Of a stretch of 64,000 bases of DNA, positions 52,718 through 62,056 are shown in pieces. Below the pieces are notes generated by a model. The model did not search any database. It saw only the letters and a list, made by a program, of their open reading frames with translations, and was not told the origin of the DNA. The stretch spans positions 1 to 64,000 of the forward strand of contig CALULP010000009.1 in assembly GCA_944321495.1 (NCBI GenBank). The letters run 5' to 3'. The position numbers were made by a program, and so were the translations under genes. Position 1 is the stretch's first letter, and the number at the start of each line of letters is the position of its first letter. The DNA comes from an uncultured Bacteroides sp. (GTDB taxonomy: Bacteria; Bacteroidota; Bacteroidia; Bacteroidales; Bacteroidaceae).

Positions 52718-54880
52718 ATGAACGTAAAGAAGTACCTGGCGGCAACCTTTGCCGCCTTGCTGGCCTGCGGTTCGGTTCAAGCCGACGAAGGCATGTGGCT
52801 GCTGCAACTGCTGAAGCAGCAAAACTCCATTGAAATGATGAAAAAACAAGGCCTCAAGCTCGATGCCGACTCGCTGTACAACCCCAACGGCCCCTCACTG
52901 AAGGACGCGGTGGGCATCTTCGGCGGCGGCTGTACGGGCGAAATCATCTCGCCCGAAGGCCTCATCCTCACCAACCACCACTGCGGATATTCTTCCATAC
53001 AACAGCACTCCAGCGTGGAGCACGACTACCTGACTGACGGCTTCTGGGCCAAAAGCCGTGCCGAAGAATTGCCTACGCCGGGATTGCAGTTCCGCTTCGT
53101 ACACCGCATCGTGGACATCACCGACCTGGTGAACGCCAAGGTCAAAGCCGGTGAGGTGGACGAATACCAGGCCATGACCACCCCCTTCCTGCGCAAGCTG
53201 GCCAACGAAGAATGGGAAAAGAGCGACCTGAAAGGCAAACCAGGCATCCAACCGCTGGCCCTGCCCTTCTACGCCGGAAACAAATATTACCTCATCTACT
53301 ACAAAGTGTACAGCGACGTGCGCATGGTGGCCGCCCCCCCCTCCAGCGTGGGCAAGTTCGGAGGCGAGACGGACAACTGGATGTGGCCGCGCCACACGGG
53401 CGACTTCTCCATGTTCCGCATCTATGCCGACAAGAACGGCGAGCCTGCCGAATACAGCGCAGAGAATGTCCCCTTGAAGACGCCCAAATACTTCTCCATC
53501 TCCATCAAAGGACTGAACGAAGGCGACTATGCCATGATCATGGGATTCCCCGGCTCTACCGAACGCTACCTCACCCAGAGCGAAGTACAACAGATGATGA
53601 CTACCTCCAACCAGGCCATGATAGACATGCGCACCGTCTACCTGGGCGTACTGAAAAAGTATATGGCCCAAAGCGACAAGATACGCATCCAGTATGCCGA
53701 CAAGTTTGCCGGAAGCAGCAACTACTGGAAAAACTCCATCGGCATGAACAAAGCCATCATCGACAACAACGTCCTTGGCACCAAGGCCGAGCAGGAGAAA
53801 CAGTTCGCCGCCTTCGCCCAAGGCAAAGCCGAATATGAAGGCGTGATTGGCAAAATCGATGCCTTGGTAGAAAAGATGACCCCTGCCATGCACCGCTACT
53901 ACTACATCGCCGAAGGCCTGAACCGCACCATCGAGTTCGGATGCCCCCCTGCCGTGATGGACAAGCTGAAGGAAGCCATCGAGAGCAAAGACGACTCCCT
54001 GCTCCAGGCCTCGAAAGCCCAACTGGAAGAGGTGTTCAACGACATCTACAACAAAGACTACGACAAGGAAGTAGACCGCGCCATAGCCAAAGCCATGCTC
54101 CCCGCCCTGGCCAAAGTGCTGAAACCGGAAGAACTGCCCGCTTTCTACCAGACCATCCAGGAAAAGTACAAAGGAGATATGGATGCCTTTGTGGACGACA
54201 TGTTCGACAACTCCATCTTCGCCAGCCGCGCCAACCTCGACAAGTTCCTGAAGAAGCCCAGCGTAAAGGCCATTGAGCGCGACCTTGCCACCCTGTACAG
54301 CCGCACCAAGATAGACAAGCTGCAAGAAGTGGCCGGCGAGCTGAACCAAGACACCGAAGAGCTCGCCCTGCTGCACAAGGCCTATATCCGCGGGCTGAAC
54401 GAAATGAAGCTGCCCACCCCGTCCTACCCCGATGCCAACTTCACCATCCGCCTGACTTACGGCAACGTGAAGTCGTACAACCCGAAAGACGGCGTACACT
54501 ACAAGTACTACACCACCACCGACGGCATCCTGGAAAAAGAAGACCCCGAGAACCCCGAATTCGTGGTACCCGCCAAGTTGAAAGAACTCATCCAGAAGAA
54601 AGACTTCGGCCGCTATGCCATGACCGACGGCACCATGCCCGTCTGCTTCCTGACAACGAACGACATCACGGGCGGTAACTCCGGCAGCCCCGTCATCGAC
54701 GGCGAAGGGCGCCTCATCGGCTGCGCCTTCGACGGCAACTGGGAATCGCTGAGCGGCGACATCAACTTCGACAACGACCTGCAACGCTGCATCGCGCTGG
54801 ACATCCGCTACATGCTCTTCATCCTCGACAAGCTGGGCGGCTGCAGCCACCTCATCAACGAAATGGACATCGTGGAATAA
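52718..54880 (+). CDS. S46 family dipeptidyl peptidase (DPP7/DPP11-type)
   Basis: This 720-residue exported serine peptidase removes dipeptides from the N terminus of oligopeptides in the periplasm. After a signal peptide ([22 protein letters not shown]) come the catalytic histidine in [12 protein letters not shown] (near 87), the aspartate region [16 protein letters not shown] (near 225) and the serine in [12 protein letters not shown] (near 650). Whether it prefers hydrophobic (DPP7) or acidic (DPP11) residues cannot be decided by eye. It fits peptide feeding along with the OPT transporter. Confidence 0.93.
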   Translation: MNVKKYLAATFAALLACGSVQADEGMWLLQLLKQQNSIEMMKKQGLKLDADSLYNPNGPSLKDAVGIFGGGCTGEIISPEGLILTNHHCGYSSIQQHSSVEHDYLTDGFWAKSRAEELPTPGLQFRFVHRIVDITDLVNAKVKAGEVDEYQAMTTPFLRKLANEEWEKSDLKGKPGIQPLALPFYAGNKYYLIYYKVYSDVRMVAAPPSSVGKFGGETDNWMWPRHTGDFSMFRIYADKNGEPAEYSAENVPLKTPKYFSISIKGLNEGDYAMIMGFPGSTERYLTQSEVQQMMTTSNQAMIDMRTVYLGVLKKYMAQSDKIRIQYADKFAGSSNYWKNSIGMNKAIIDNNVLGTKAEQEKQFAAFAQGKAEYEGVIGKIDALVEKMTPAMHRYYYIAEGLNRTIEFGCPPAVMDKLKEAIESKDDSLLQASKAQLEEVFNDIYNKDYDKEVDRAIAKAMLPALAKVLKPEELPAFYQTIQEKYKGDMDAFVDDMFDNSIFASRANLDKFLKKPSVKAIERDLATLYSRTKIDKLQEVAGELNQDTEELALLHKAYIRGLNEMKLPTPSYPDANFTIRLTYGNVKSYNPKDGVHYKYYTTTDGILEKEDPENPEFVVPAKLKELIQKKDFGRYAMTDGTMPVCFLTTNDITGGNSGSPVIDGEGRLIGCAFDGNWESLSGDINFDNDLQRCIALDIRYMLFILDKLGGCSHLINEMDIVE

Positions 54881-54907
54881 GGCACCCCAATGCCCATCCT
54901 AAAAGAG

Positions 54908-54940
54908 AAAGAGGCGCGGACATCACATCCGCGCCTCTTT
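54908..54940. terminator. bidirectional terminator after the S46 peptidase gene
   Basis: AAAGAGGCGCGGA (54908-54920) pairs perfectly with TCCGCGCCTCTTT (54928-54940) around a 7-nt loop. Confidence 0.8.
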
Positions 54941-54986
54941 CCATTCTCCCCCTCTGTACGACTGCGTTCCCCCGACATCCCCATGC

Positions 54987-55124
54987 CTGCCAACGAGGGG
55001 CATCGTTGGCAGGCTAACGAGGGGTATCGTTGGCAGGCTAACGAGGGATATCGTTAGCAGGCTAACGAGGGGTATCGTTAGCAGGCTAACCAGGGGTATG
55101 GTTGGCAGGCTAACCAGGGGTATG
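54987..55124. repeat. 24-bp hairpin repeat array, locus B
   Basis: Six copies of a 24-bp unit. Each pairs an arm such as CTAACGA with TCGTTAG across GGGGTA, followed by CAGG. Copy one uses GCCAACGA/TCGTTGGC and copy five CTAACCA/TGGTTGG, so both sides of the stem change together. The last copy is cut off at the stop codon of the GH9 gene. Locus C at 35737-35804 is the same family. Confidence 0.85.
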
Positions 55125-56861
55125 TTACAACTGCCCGGACAAGGCATCCAGCGCAGAAGACAAAGCCACCAGTCCGGCGCTCCAATTGATGGCAATCTCA
55201 TTGGAGGCATACGAGTTGACCTCATCGGCATACGACTCATCAGGCAATGACGACGGATACGCCGCACCGTCCTGCTGGCCGGCATTGGGCCCGCCCACCA
55301 GGAAGCCGGGCAGCGGCTCTGCCACATCGTCCGCAGCCGAAAGGCGGTGGTGAGGGTGCATGGGGCTCTTGCTGCCAAAGCCCGTCACATAGCAATAGCC
55401 CGTGGCATTGCGCCCCAAGATATAGTCCATGTTGCGGTAGGCATTGGCCAGATAATCTTTATTGCCCGACAACAAATAGGCATACACCAGCGAAGTGGCC
55501 TGATTGGCTCCCTGCTCCGACAGGCATCCCCAGAAGAAGTCACGCTCCTCGTCCCCGTAAGGGGCATGGAAAGCCGACTGGTCGGCACCCTTCACCGACT
55601 GGTCGGCATACGCCAGCAGCAGGGATTCCAGCCGGTCGGCAAAAGCCCGGTCGGCCTCGTCCAACTTCCTCGCAGGCAACAGCCAGACAAAGCACCCCAA
55701 AGGCGAGGTGCTGCCCCACGAAGGGGCGCTGTAAGCATCGGGGGCACACTCCACAGCCTTGTCGCGATACTTCCGGTCGCCCGTAACATAATACAACTCG
55801 GAGGCCGCCCAGAAGAATTCATCCCGGGCACTGCGGTCACCGTAGGCGCCGGTGCTCACGTCAGGGTCGTACTGCCGGTTCAGCTCCTCCTGCTTGTATA
55901 GGGCATCGGGATGGGTCACCGCCCAATCGTACGCCCGCCGGGCAGCCTCCAGCGCCTGCCGGGCAAAGCCGGGATAATCCTCCTCATACGCAACAAACAA
56001 TTGGGAGGCCTGCGCCAGGGATGCCGCAAAGTCCAAGGCCGCCGTAACGGATTTCTGCACCACATAGCGCTGCTGCTTGCACTCCGTCGGCTTGATGAAG
56101 GCCTCAAAGGAGGGAGTAGTCAGCTTGTGGTACACGCCGCCGTCCGCCGGGTCCTGCATGGTCAGCATCCAGCTCAGGTTATAATGCATCTCGTCCAGCA
56201 GGTCCGGCGTCCGGTTACCACTCTCCGGGATATTGATATCCTGCTTGGCAAAATAATCCGGGAAAAGACGGTAGACAGCCTGCATCAGCCCGATGGAGTA
56301 GCCCGAATTGACAATGTACTTGTTGTAATCGCCGGCATCATACCAGCCTTTGGGCGAAGATATGATGTCGCCAGCCTTGCGCACCGGCCCTGCGGCACTG
56401 GGGTGTATCATGACATGGGTATCGGGATGCCCAGCCGGTCGGCTCCACATCCCGGCATACTGTGCCTCTATGGGCATGCCGGTACGCTGGTAGTAGAACG
56501 ACTTCAAAGCAGCATCCGCCAACGGAGAAAGCGCCCCGTCCTTTACCTCGAACTCTGCCTCTCCCCCGTCTATCTTCAACAGGTACTTGCCCGGCGTTTG
56601 CAACCCGCTGAAGTCAAGCACCGTCCTCTCCTTGGGCGACCAAGAATTAAAGGCCGTATAGGCGGGAGTACCGGAAAACACTTCTGTCCCCGTAGCAACG
56701 TCCACCACCGTAAAGCGGTCCACACGCCCGCCATCCACTACAGCCACTTTTTCCTGCCGGGGATAATACCCCACCTGGTTCAGTCTGACATCCACAGCCT
56801 CCGGCTGACTGCAAGCCGAAAAGCCTCCCAACGTCAGGCACAAGCATAGCATCTTATTCAT
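55125..56861 (-). CDS. glycoside hydrolase family 9 lipoprotein
   Basis: This 578-residue lipoprotein (lipobox GFSAC after MNKMLCLCLTLG) has an N-terminal Ig-like domain (VRLNQVGYYPRQEKVAVV ... LLKIDGGEAEFEV, about residues 25-110) and an (alpha/alpha)6 GH9 catalytic domain. Catalytic aspartates are expected in PKGWYDAGDYNKYIVNSG (near 190) and the general acid near the C-terminal EVNSYASNEIAINWSAGL; MHPHHRLSAADD matches the GH9 histidine signature. Probably a beta-glucan endo- or exo-enzyme at the cell surface. The start is set by the promoter at 56893-56900. Confidence 0.9.
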   Translation of the reverse strand: MNKMLCLCLTLGGFSACSQPEAVDVRLNQVGYYPRQEKVAVVDGGRVDRFTVVDVATGTEVFSGTPAYTAFNSWSPKERTVLDFSGLQTPGKYLLKIDGGEAEFEVKDGALSPLADAALKSFYYQRTGMPIEAQYAGMWSRPAGHPDTHVMIHPSAAGPVRKAGDIISSPKGWYDAGDYNKYIVNSGYSIGLMQAVYRLFPDYFAKQDINIPESGNRTPDLLDEMHYNLSWMLTMQDPADGGVYHKLTTPSFEAFIKPTECKQQRYVVQKSVTAALDFAASLAQASQLFVAYEEDYPGFARQALEAARRAYDWAVTHPDALYKQEELNRQYDPDVSTGAYGDRSARDEFFWAASELYYVTGDRKYRDKAVECAPDAYSAPSWGSTSPLGCFVWLLPARKLDEADRAFADRLESLLLAYADQSVKGADQSAFHAPYGDEERDFFWGCLSEQGANQATSLVYAYLLSGNKDYLANAYRNMDYILGRNATGYCYVTGFGSKSPMHPHHRLSAADDVAEPLPGFLVGGPNAGQQDGAAYPSSLPDESYADEVNSYASNEIAINWSAGLVALSSALDALSGQL

Positions 56862-56892
56862 AACACATTGCAAATTAAAATGATTAACTACG

Positions 56893-56900
56893 CAAATATA
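56893..56900 (-). promoter_or_regulatory. -7 promoter box for the GH9 gene
   Basis: TATATTTG on the minus strand, 31 bp before the start codon; it directly adjoins the ssrA terminator. Confidence 0.6.
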
Positions 56901-56937
56901 GCAAAAAAAAGCCCCTGAATGTTTACCATTCAAGGAC
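56901..56937 (-). terminator. ssrA terminator
   Basis: On the minus strand GTCCTTGAATG pairs with CATTCAGGGGC over 11 pairs (two G.T), followed by eight T. Confidence 0.8.
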
Positions 56938-56949
56938 TTCTTTACTCCG

Positions 56950-57344
56950 TGGACCTGGAGGGAATCGAACCCTCGTCCAAACGAGGAAACCATACGCTTT
57001 CTACATGCTTATCTCTGCCTTCGGTTTTCGAGTGCCGGCAAGACCAGAGCCACCAACCTGCACCTTATCCCCTAAAGTTTCACAAAAGCCGCGGGGCAAG
57101 GCTCATGCTATTCCCGATTTTGCTGTGCCGCTTTGCCAAACGCTTCGGGACAAGAGCTTTTGAGCGACATCTCGTTTCCGCCACTTTGGTGGAAATAAAG
57201 CTAATCTACTGTACTTCGATTAAGCAGCGAGAGCATAGTTTTCGTTGCCAGATAATCTTTTGATAACTGAGATTCAAGTGGTAATTACCGACCCACTGCA
57301 TGCTTACATACCATTTCTGCCCGCTGTCAAATCCAGTCAAGCCC
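56950..57344 (-). ncRNA. ssrA: transfer-messenger RNA
   Basis: The RNA frees stalled ribosomes and tags their products for proteolysis. The 5' end GGGCTTG (57344-57338) pairs with CAGGTCC before the discriminator A at 56950, forming a 7-bp acceptor; CCA is not encoded. The T arm GAGGGTTCGATTCCCTC is clear. The tag frame at 57249-57220 reads GNENYALAA followed by TAA. The 5' sequence GACTGGATTTGACAGCGGGC is typical of Bacteroidota tmRNA. Its -7 box is at 57380-57387. Confidence 0.96.
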
Positions 57345-57379
57345 GGACAATACAACATCATGCCAAGCATAATGGTGGG

Positions 57380-57387
57380 CAAAGGTA
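57380..57387 (-). promoter_or_regulatory. -7 promoter box for ssrA
   Basis: TACCTTTG on the minus strand; a precursor leader of about 30 nt would be removed by RNase P. Confidence 0.65.
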
Positions 57388-57768
57388 CATATAATTGTGC
57401 AAAGATCGACATCTCTTTGCAAATATTAGCAGTATGCCGCGAAAGAAAACGCCCCGGCGCCGCGGAAAGACAAATTTTATTACCCACCCTGTACATATTT
57501 CCTACGTCCTTTCTTCGCTCCATACCGACAGAGGAAGAGCGAACCTGTACCGAATCTGGTACGAATGAGGTACGAAGAGGGTACGAGTATGGTAAAATGC
57601 ACAGACGATTGATGACTCTACTACATTGAGTATCTGGAAATAACTGATGCACATTCCTTGTCACCCGATGGACATCGGGCACACGACGACGTAAACATTA
57701 CGGACTTAAGATGTAAAGAAACCGGATTTTTGGTTGCTTCGCATATTGCATATCAGCAATTTTAGCAC
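57388..57768. other. divergent intergenic region
   Basis: No gene is supported between the ssrA promoter and the lactonase promoter. The region holds an inverted pair TTCGCTC (57515) / GAGCGAA (57537), repeat locus J, and a small hairpin CCCGAT/ATCGGG near 57665-57680. Confidence 0.5.
57558..57595. repeat. 11-bp periodic GGTA repeat, locus J
   Basis: GGTA occurs at 57558, 57569, 57580 and 57591, exactly 11 bp apart, in units such as GGTACGAATGA, GGTACGAAGAG and GGTACGAGTAT. TTCTTCGCTCC at 57511-57521 is shared with locus I. It lies between divergent promoters. Confidence 0.75.
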
Positions 57769-57776
57769 TATATTTG
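57769..57776 (+). promoter_or_regulatory. -7 promoter box for the lactonase gene
   Basis: TATATTTG matches TAnnTTTG; TTG lies 20 bp upstream. Confidence 0.6.
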
Positions 57777-57831
57777 AGCCAATATTCCCCAGACATCCGA
57801 TGATGCAACCTGACATATAAAACTACATCCG

Positions 57832-58941
57832 ATGAGAAAACCTATACTTTTTTGCCTGATGGGACTGGGAATGGCCGCTTGCACGTCCCATAAAACGACT
57901 GAAAACCAGCTGAATGAGCTGAACATGCTGATTGGCACTTACACCAACGGGACAAGCCATGGCATCTACACATTCCGGTTCAACCAACAGACGGGGCAAA
58001 GCCTGGCACTCGACTCTTTTGCCCTACCCAATCCATCCTTTTTAATCCCCTCGGCAGACGGGACGCATGTATATGCCGTCAGCGAAATGAATGACAGCAC
58101 GGCTGCCCTTAGCGCCTTGGACTTCGACAAACAAAGCGGACGACTAAGTTTGGCAAACACCCTGCCTACGCAAGGGGAAGACCCCTGCCATGTATCGACC
58201 AACGGCAAACTGGTCCTGACCGCCAATTACAGCGGAGGCAGCCTGTCTGTCTTTTCCTTGAAAACAGACGGAAGCCTGGACACGTTGGCTGTCCGGTTCA
58301 ACGGAAGCACGGGTGGCCCCAACCCGGAGCGGCAACCGGTGCCCCATATCCACTGTTCGCAATTCTCCCCCGACGGTAAGTACGTCTTTGCCACCGACTT
58401 CAGTGCCGACCGCCTGCTGCGCTTCCCGGTAATGGCAGACGGGAAAGGGCTCCAACCGGCCGACGCGGCTTTTGGCATTGAGGCAGATTCGGGTCCCAGG
58501 CATCTCACTTTCAGTGCGGATGGGAAGCATGCTTACCTCATCAGCGAATTATCGGGAAAGGTCACCGTATTTGCCTATGAAAACGGGAAACTGGAGCAAC
58601 AACAAAGCATAGTGGCAGACCACATTTCCGCACGCGGCAGCGCCGACATCCACCTCAGCCCGGACAGCCGATTCCTGTATGCCAGCAACCGCCTGAAAGA
58701 CGATGGTATCGCCATATTTGCCGTACAGGCAGATGGTACACTGGCACCGGCCGGCTATCAGAAAACAGGCATCCATCCGCGCAACTTCAACCTGACTCCC
58801 AACGGCAAATACCTGCTGGTGGCTTGCCGGGACAGCAACATCATCCAAGTATACGAACGCGATGTTGAAAGCGGCCTGTTGACTGACACGCGGCAAGATA
58901 TCCGGATAGACAAACCCGTATGCATTCAATTCGTGCCTTAA
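57832..58941 (+). CDS. lactonase family beta-propeller lipoprotein
   Basis: This 369-residue lipoprotein (lipobox MAAC in MRKPILFCLMGLGMAAC) has the seven-bladed propeller of the Pgl/YbhE 6-phosphogluconolactonase family, with repeats such as SGGSLSVFSLKTDGSL, HIHCSQFSPDGKYVFATD and SPDSRFLYASNRLKDD. Cytosolic members hydrolyse 6-phosphogluconolactone; an exported lipoprotein may act on another lactone, so a specific substrate should not be assumed. Confidence 0.88.
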   Translation: MRKPILFCLMGLGMAACTSHKTTENQLNELNMLIGTYTNGTSHGIYTFRFNQQTGQSLALDSFALPNPSFLIPSADGTHVYAVSEMNDSTAALSALDFDKQSGRLSLANTLPTQGEDPCHVSTNGKLVLTANYSGGSLSVFSLKTDGSLDTLAVRFNGSTGGPNPERQPVPHIHCSQFSPDGKYVFATDFSADRLLRFPVMADGKGLQPADAAFGIEADSGPRHLTFSADGKHAYLISELSGKVTVFAYENGKLEQQQSIVADHISARGSADIHLSPDSRFLYASNRLKDDGIAIFAVQADGTLAPAGYQKTGIHPRNFNLTPNGKYLLVACRDSNIIQVYERDVESGLLTDTRQDIRIDKPVCIQFVP

Positions 58942-58997
58942 AACGGGATTTCTATGTTAATAGTCTTTAATTGAGATGAAAAGCCGGGGAACTTAAC

Positions 58998-59005
58998 TAA
59001 TTTTG
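58998..59005 (+). promoter_or_regulatory. -7 promoter box for the DUF4831 gene
   Basis: TAATTTTG, 27 bp before the start codon. Confidence 0.6.
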
Positions 59006-59032
59006 TTCACCAGAGGCAAAAACATACAACCA

Positions 59033-60106
59033 ATGAAAAGAAGATATATCGCCATAATCCCAGCCTTATGGATGGCCCATGCCATTTCCGCACAAACGGA
59101 GGTAACGGTAGGAGTCATGCACGGAAAAGACTACGGAGTAACCTACATGCTGCCACAAACAGAATTGGAAATTGTGGTGAATGCCACCCGGCATGTGTAC
59201 ACCCCCGGGGAATTTTGCCGTTATGCCGACCGCTACTTGCGATTAAGCGACGTAGCGGCAGAAGCCAGTGAATATTGGACTTTGGATAACATCCAGCCTA
59301 ACCTGAGAGGCGTACCCGACAATTCCAAAACATACTTTGTAAAGCTGAAAGACAAAACCACAGCCCCGCTCATGGAACTGACAGAAGATGGCATTGTGCG
59401 CTCTATCAACATGCCTTTCAGCGGTGAGCGCCCCCCCAAAAAAGTCACGACACCCGAAAATGACAGGACACAATCTGTGGATCCGCGCAGATTCTTAACG
59501 GAAGAAATCCTGCTGGCCGGGTCAACAGCAAAAATGGCGGAATTGGTGGCCAAAGAAATTTATAACATCCGGGAAAGCAAGAATGCACTGCTGCGTGGAG
59601 AAGCAGACAACATGCCCCAAGACGGAGCACAGCTCAAACTCATGCTGGATAACCTGAACATGCAGGAACGCGCCATGACTGAAATGTTTGCAGGCACAAC
59701 AACCGAAGAGCCACAAACTTTCACCATCCGCTTTACCCCCCAGGAGATGCAAGACGAAGTGGCATTCCGTTTTTCCTCCAGGCTGGGAGTAGTGGATAAA
59801 GAAGACTTGGCTGGAGAGCCGTTTTACCTCAGCATAACCAATCTCCAGACGATTCCTCAACCGTCTGAAGAAGAAAAGAAAAGCAAAAAAGAACCCGAAG
59901 GAGTTGCCTATAACGTACCTGGGCGTGCCCGCATCACCTTGACCCACAACAATGAAACATTGTTCGATGAGGAACTGCCTGTTACCCAGTTTGGCAGCAT
60001 TGAATATCTGGCACCGGTATTGTTCAACAAAAACACAATTACCAAAGTGCAATTTGACACTACAACAGGAGAACTGCTGAAGATAGAACGGGAAGAGAAA
60101 AACTGA
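59033..60106 (+). CDS. DUF4831 family exported protein
   Basis: This 357-residue protein has a signal peptide (MKRRYIAIIPALWMAHAISAQ) and matches the Bacteroidales DUF4831 family: VTYMLPQTELEIVVNATR near the start, YADRYLRLSDVAAEASEYW, ILLAGSTAKMAELVAKEIYNIRESK in the middle, and a lysine-rich segment EEEKKSKKEPEGV before a final beta domain. Function unknown, presumably periplasmic or outer-membrane associated. Confidence 0.85.
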   Translation: MKRRYIAIIPALWMAHAISAQTEVTVGVMHGKDYGVTYMLPQTELEIVVNATRHVYTPGEFCRYADRYLRLSDVAAEASEYWTLDNIQPNLRGVPDNSKTYFVKLKDKTTAPLMELTEDGIVRSINMPFSGERPPKKVTTPENDRTQSVDPRRFLTEEILLAGSTAKMAELVAKEIYNIRESKNALLRGEADNMPQDGAQLKLMLDNLNMQERAMTEMFAGTTTEEPQTFTIRFTPQEMQDEVAFRFSSRLGVVDKEDLAGEPFYLSITNLQTIPQPSEEEKKSKKEPEGVAYNVPGRARITLTHNNETLFDEELPVTQFGSIEYLAPVLFNKNTITKVQFDTTTGELLKIEREEKN

Positions 60107-60120
60107 ATTGGCATCCGGCC

Positions 60121-60474
60121 TTATACCGAAGGCGGAATCATGAGTTTAATCAGCCTGTCTTTCTGCATACGCATCAAATAGGTTGTAACACGAGTTGCAT
60201 AATTCTCATCGTCAACAAAGTGCGCGGAAAGCAAAGCAACAATCTCACCTACCGTCCGCTTCCCGTCTATCAGTTGCCAGACTGCCGTACCATGTTCCTC
60301 CAACTGGATATGGATATATGCAGACTTGCCTGGAAACAGCCAACGGCGCATCCAAGCCTGTTTGAAACGCGGGAAGGCAAGTACCACGTACTCGCCTTCC
60401 CATTCAGTCAGCACCTCCTCACGACGGACAGGTACTGTTTCAAGCAGATTGATTTTCTTATTGTTTTCCCCCAT
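60121..60474 (-). CDS. PqqD family peptide-chaperone-like protein
   Basis: This 117-residue protein contains a PqqD-type winged-helix (RRE) fold, with HGTAVWQLIDGKRTVGEIVA and a C-terminal LMRMQKDRLIKLM. PqqD domains bind peptide substrates for radical-SAM or other RiPP enzymes, yet no such enzyme or precursor is nearby. It is encoded 7 bp after the MFS gene, so the two are cotranscribed. The start MGENNKKINL avoids overlapping the MFS gene. Confidence 0.75.
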   Translation of the reverse strand: MGENNKKINLLETVPVRREEVLTEWEGEYVVLAFPRFKQAWMRRWLFPGKSAYIHIQLEEHGTAVWQLIDGKRTVGEIVALLSAHFVDDENYATRVTTYLMRMQKDRLIKLMIPPSV

Positions 60475-60481
60475 ATACCAT

Positions 60482-61867
60482 TTATATATTGGCTTCTTCC
60501 AAACCATAGCCATATTTACGGTTGGCACGCTTCAACATCCAAGCTACCAACATGGACAGGCAAGCAATACCCGTAAAAATACACATAGGAACGGTATAAT
60601 CGTATATATTCGAACCATCAGCATTCTGACCTACAATGCAATACTGGTCAAGCACCTTGCCAATCAATGTCGGAATCCCCCACAAACCGATATTTTGAAT
60701 AAAAAATATCAATGCATACGCTGTACCCAGCTGGCTCACCGGGAAAATCTTTGCTACTGAAGGCCACATTGCAGAAGGGACTAATGAAAAAGCGATGCCC
60801 AAGATAATCATCAGCACAATAGCCACCAACCAATAATTAATTCCGGGAATAGCATAAATAAAATGCACCCCTATCAACATTGCAGAACCCAGCAACATGA
60901 TGGATGCAGCCTTCCCCTGCTTGTCTATATAACCTCCGAAAATAGGGGTCAGAAACAAAGCACCCAATGCCGGAAGTCCGGCAAACGTACCTGCAATATT
61001 TTCATCAATGCCATATTTCAATATCATAAATTCAGACGCAAATTTCTGGAACGGGAATACACAAGAATAGAATAAGACACAAAGCAAGGCTATCAACCAA
61101 AAACCCGGATTTACCAGAATGTTTTTCACATCGCGAAATGAAAATTTCTCAGAGGGGTCACTCTCACCGGAAGCCTGTGCGGCATCAGCCAACTGTTTAT
61201 CCAGTTTCTTATCCATCACGGCAAATACAAAGAACGCTACCAAGCCGCCTAACAATAGCACCAAGCCTACCAATACAGGTGTAGTCAGTCCCCAAGCGCG
61301 TGCCAAAGGTATGGCAACCGAATAACCGGCTTGTGAGCCGATACGGGCCAAAGCGACCTGCACTCCCATAGCTGTTGCCATTTCCTTACCTTTGAACCAT
61401 TTAGCTATGATTTTGGTGACCGTAATACCAGCCACTTCAGCCCCCACGCCAAAGATGGAATAACCCACAAATGCCACAAAAACGCCTGTCTTATAACCAA
61501 AAAATGAGGTCTGCCCGAATAGTTGTGCATCGGTACCGGCTAAACCTGTCATGGCATAATACTCAAGAGCTGTACCACCTACCATCAAAATAGTGGCCAA
61601 ACGCCCTGTAAACCGGATACCAAAACGGTCAAGAATCAATCCCCCCCAAATGAGCATTAAAAAAAACACATTCAGAAAACTGTATCCGCCGGTATAAAAT
61701 CCGAAATCAGAACTTGACCATGCCAAGTCGGCCTCTAACATAGATTTTAGTGGTGCCACCACATCGTTTACATAATAGGCAGCCATCATTGTAAATGCTA
61801 CCACAAACAATGCTCCCCAGCGTGTCGCTTTGGAGTCGTTCAACAAAGGTTTCAATTGTCCTGTCAT
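60482..61867 (-). CDS. MFS transporter
   Basis: This 461-residue, 12-helix major facilitator transporter begins MTGQLKPLLNDSKATRWGAL and has the loop-2 motif region GGLILDRFGIRFTGRLATIL and a long central loop (DKKLDKQLADAAQASGESDP). Family branches of this type carry small organic anions or sugars phosphates; the substrate is unknown. It is followed directly by the PqqD-domain gene. Confidence 0.85.
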   Translation of the reverse strand: MTGQLKPLLNDSKATRWGALFVVAFTMMAAYYVNDVVAPLKSMLEADLAWSSSDFGFYTGGYSFLNVFFLMLIWGGLILDRFGIRFTGRLATILMVGGTALEYYAMTGLAGTDAQLFGQTSFFGYKTGVFVAFVGYSIFGVGAEVAGITVTKIIAKWFKGKEMATAMGVQVALARIGSQAGYSVAIPLARAWGLTTPVLVGLVLLLGGLVAFFVFAVMDKKLDKQLADAAQASGESDPSEKFSFRDVKNILVNPGFWLIALLCVLFYSCVFPFQKFASEFMILKYGIDENIAGTFAGLPALGALFLTPIFGGYIDKQGKAASIMLLGSAMLIGVHFIYAIPGINYWLVAIVLMIILGIAFSLVPSAMWPSVAKIFPVSQLGTAYALIFFIQNIGLWGIPTLIGKVLDQYCIVGQNADGSNIYDYTVPMCIFTGIACLSMLVAWMLKRANRKYGYGLEEANI

Positions 61868-61980
61868 TTCTATTTATCTATTTTCTGATTATCAATAATA
61901 AAAATTCACCGATTTCCTTTATTCTATATTACGAATCCCGCACATCCCTGATGCAAAAGACATCATCGATTGATAGCAAA

Positions 61981-62012
61981 AAAGGTTGACGTTTTTTTGA
62001 ACGTCAACCTTT
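61981..62012 (-). terminator. terminator of the secG operon
   Basis: AAAGGTTGACGTT (61981-61993) pairs perfectly with AACGTCAACCTTT (62000-62012). On the minus strand a six-T run follows. Confidence 0.85.
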
Positions 62013-62056
62013 ATTTTTGCCGAGCAACTCACATGTCAGTCTTTGCCACCGTTTCT

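Noticed and set aside
52895..54850. Minus-strand frame of 651 codons over the S46 peptidase
   Set aside because: Antisense shadow with Gly/Val/His-rich composition; the peptidase frame has full catalytic motifs.
54987..55124. CRISPR array
   Set aside because: Units are contiguous 24-bp repeats without unique spacers and no cas genes are present; the same holds for the other periodic loci.
56950..57010. tRNA gene
   Set aside because: The T arm and acceptor belong to tmRNA; there is no anticodon arm and the tag frame is present.
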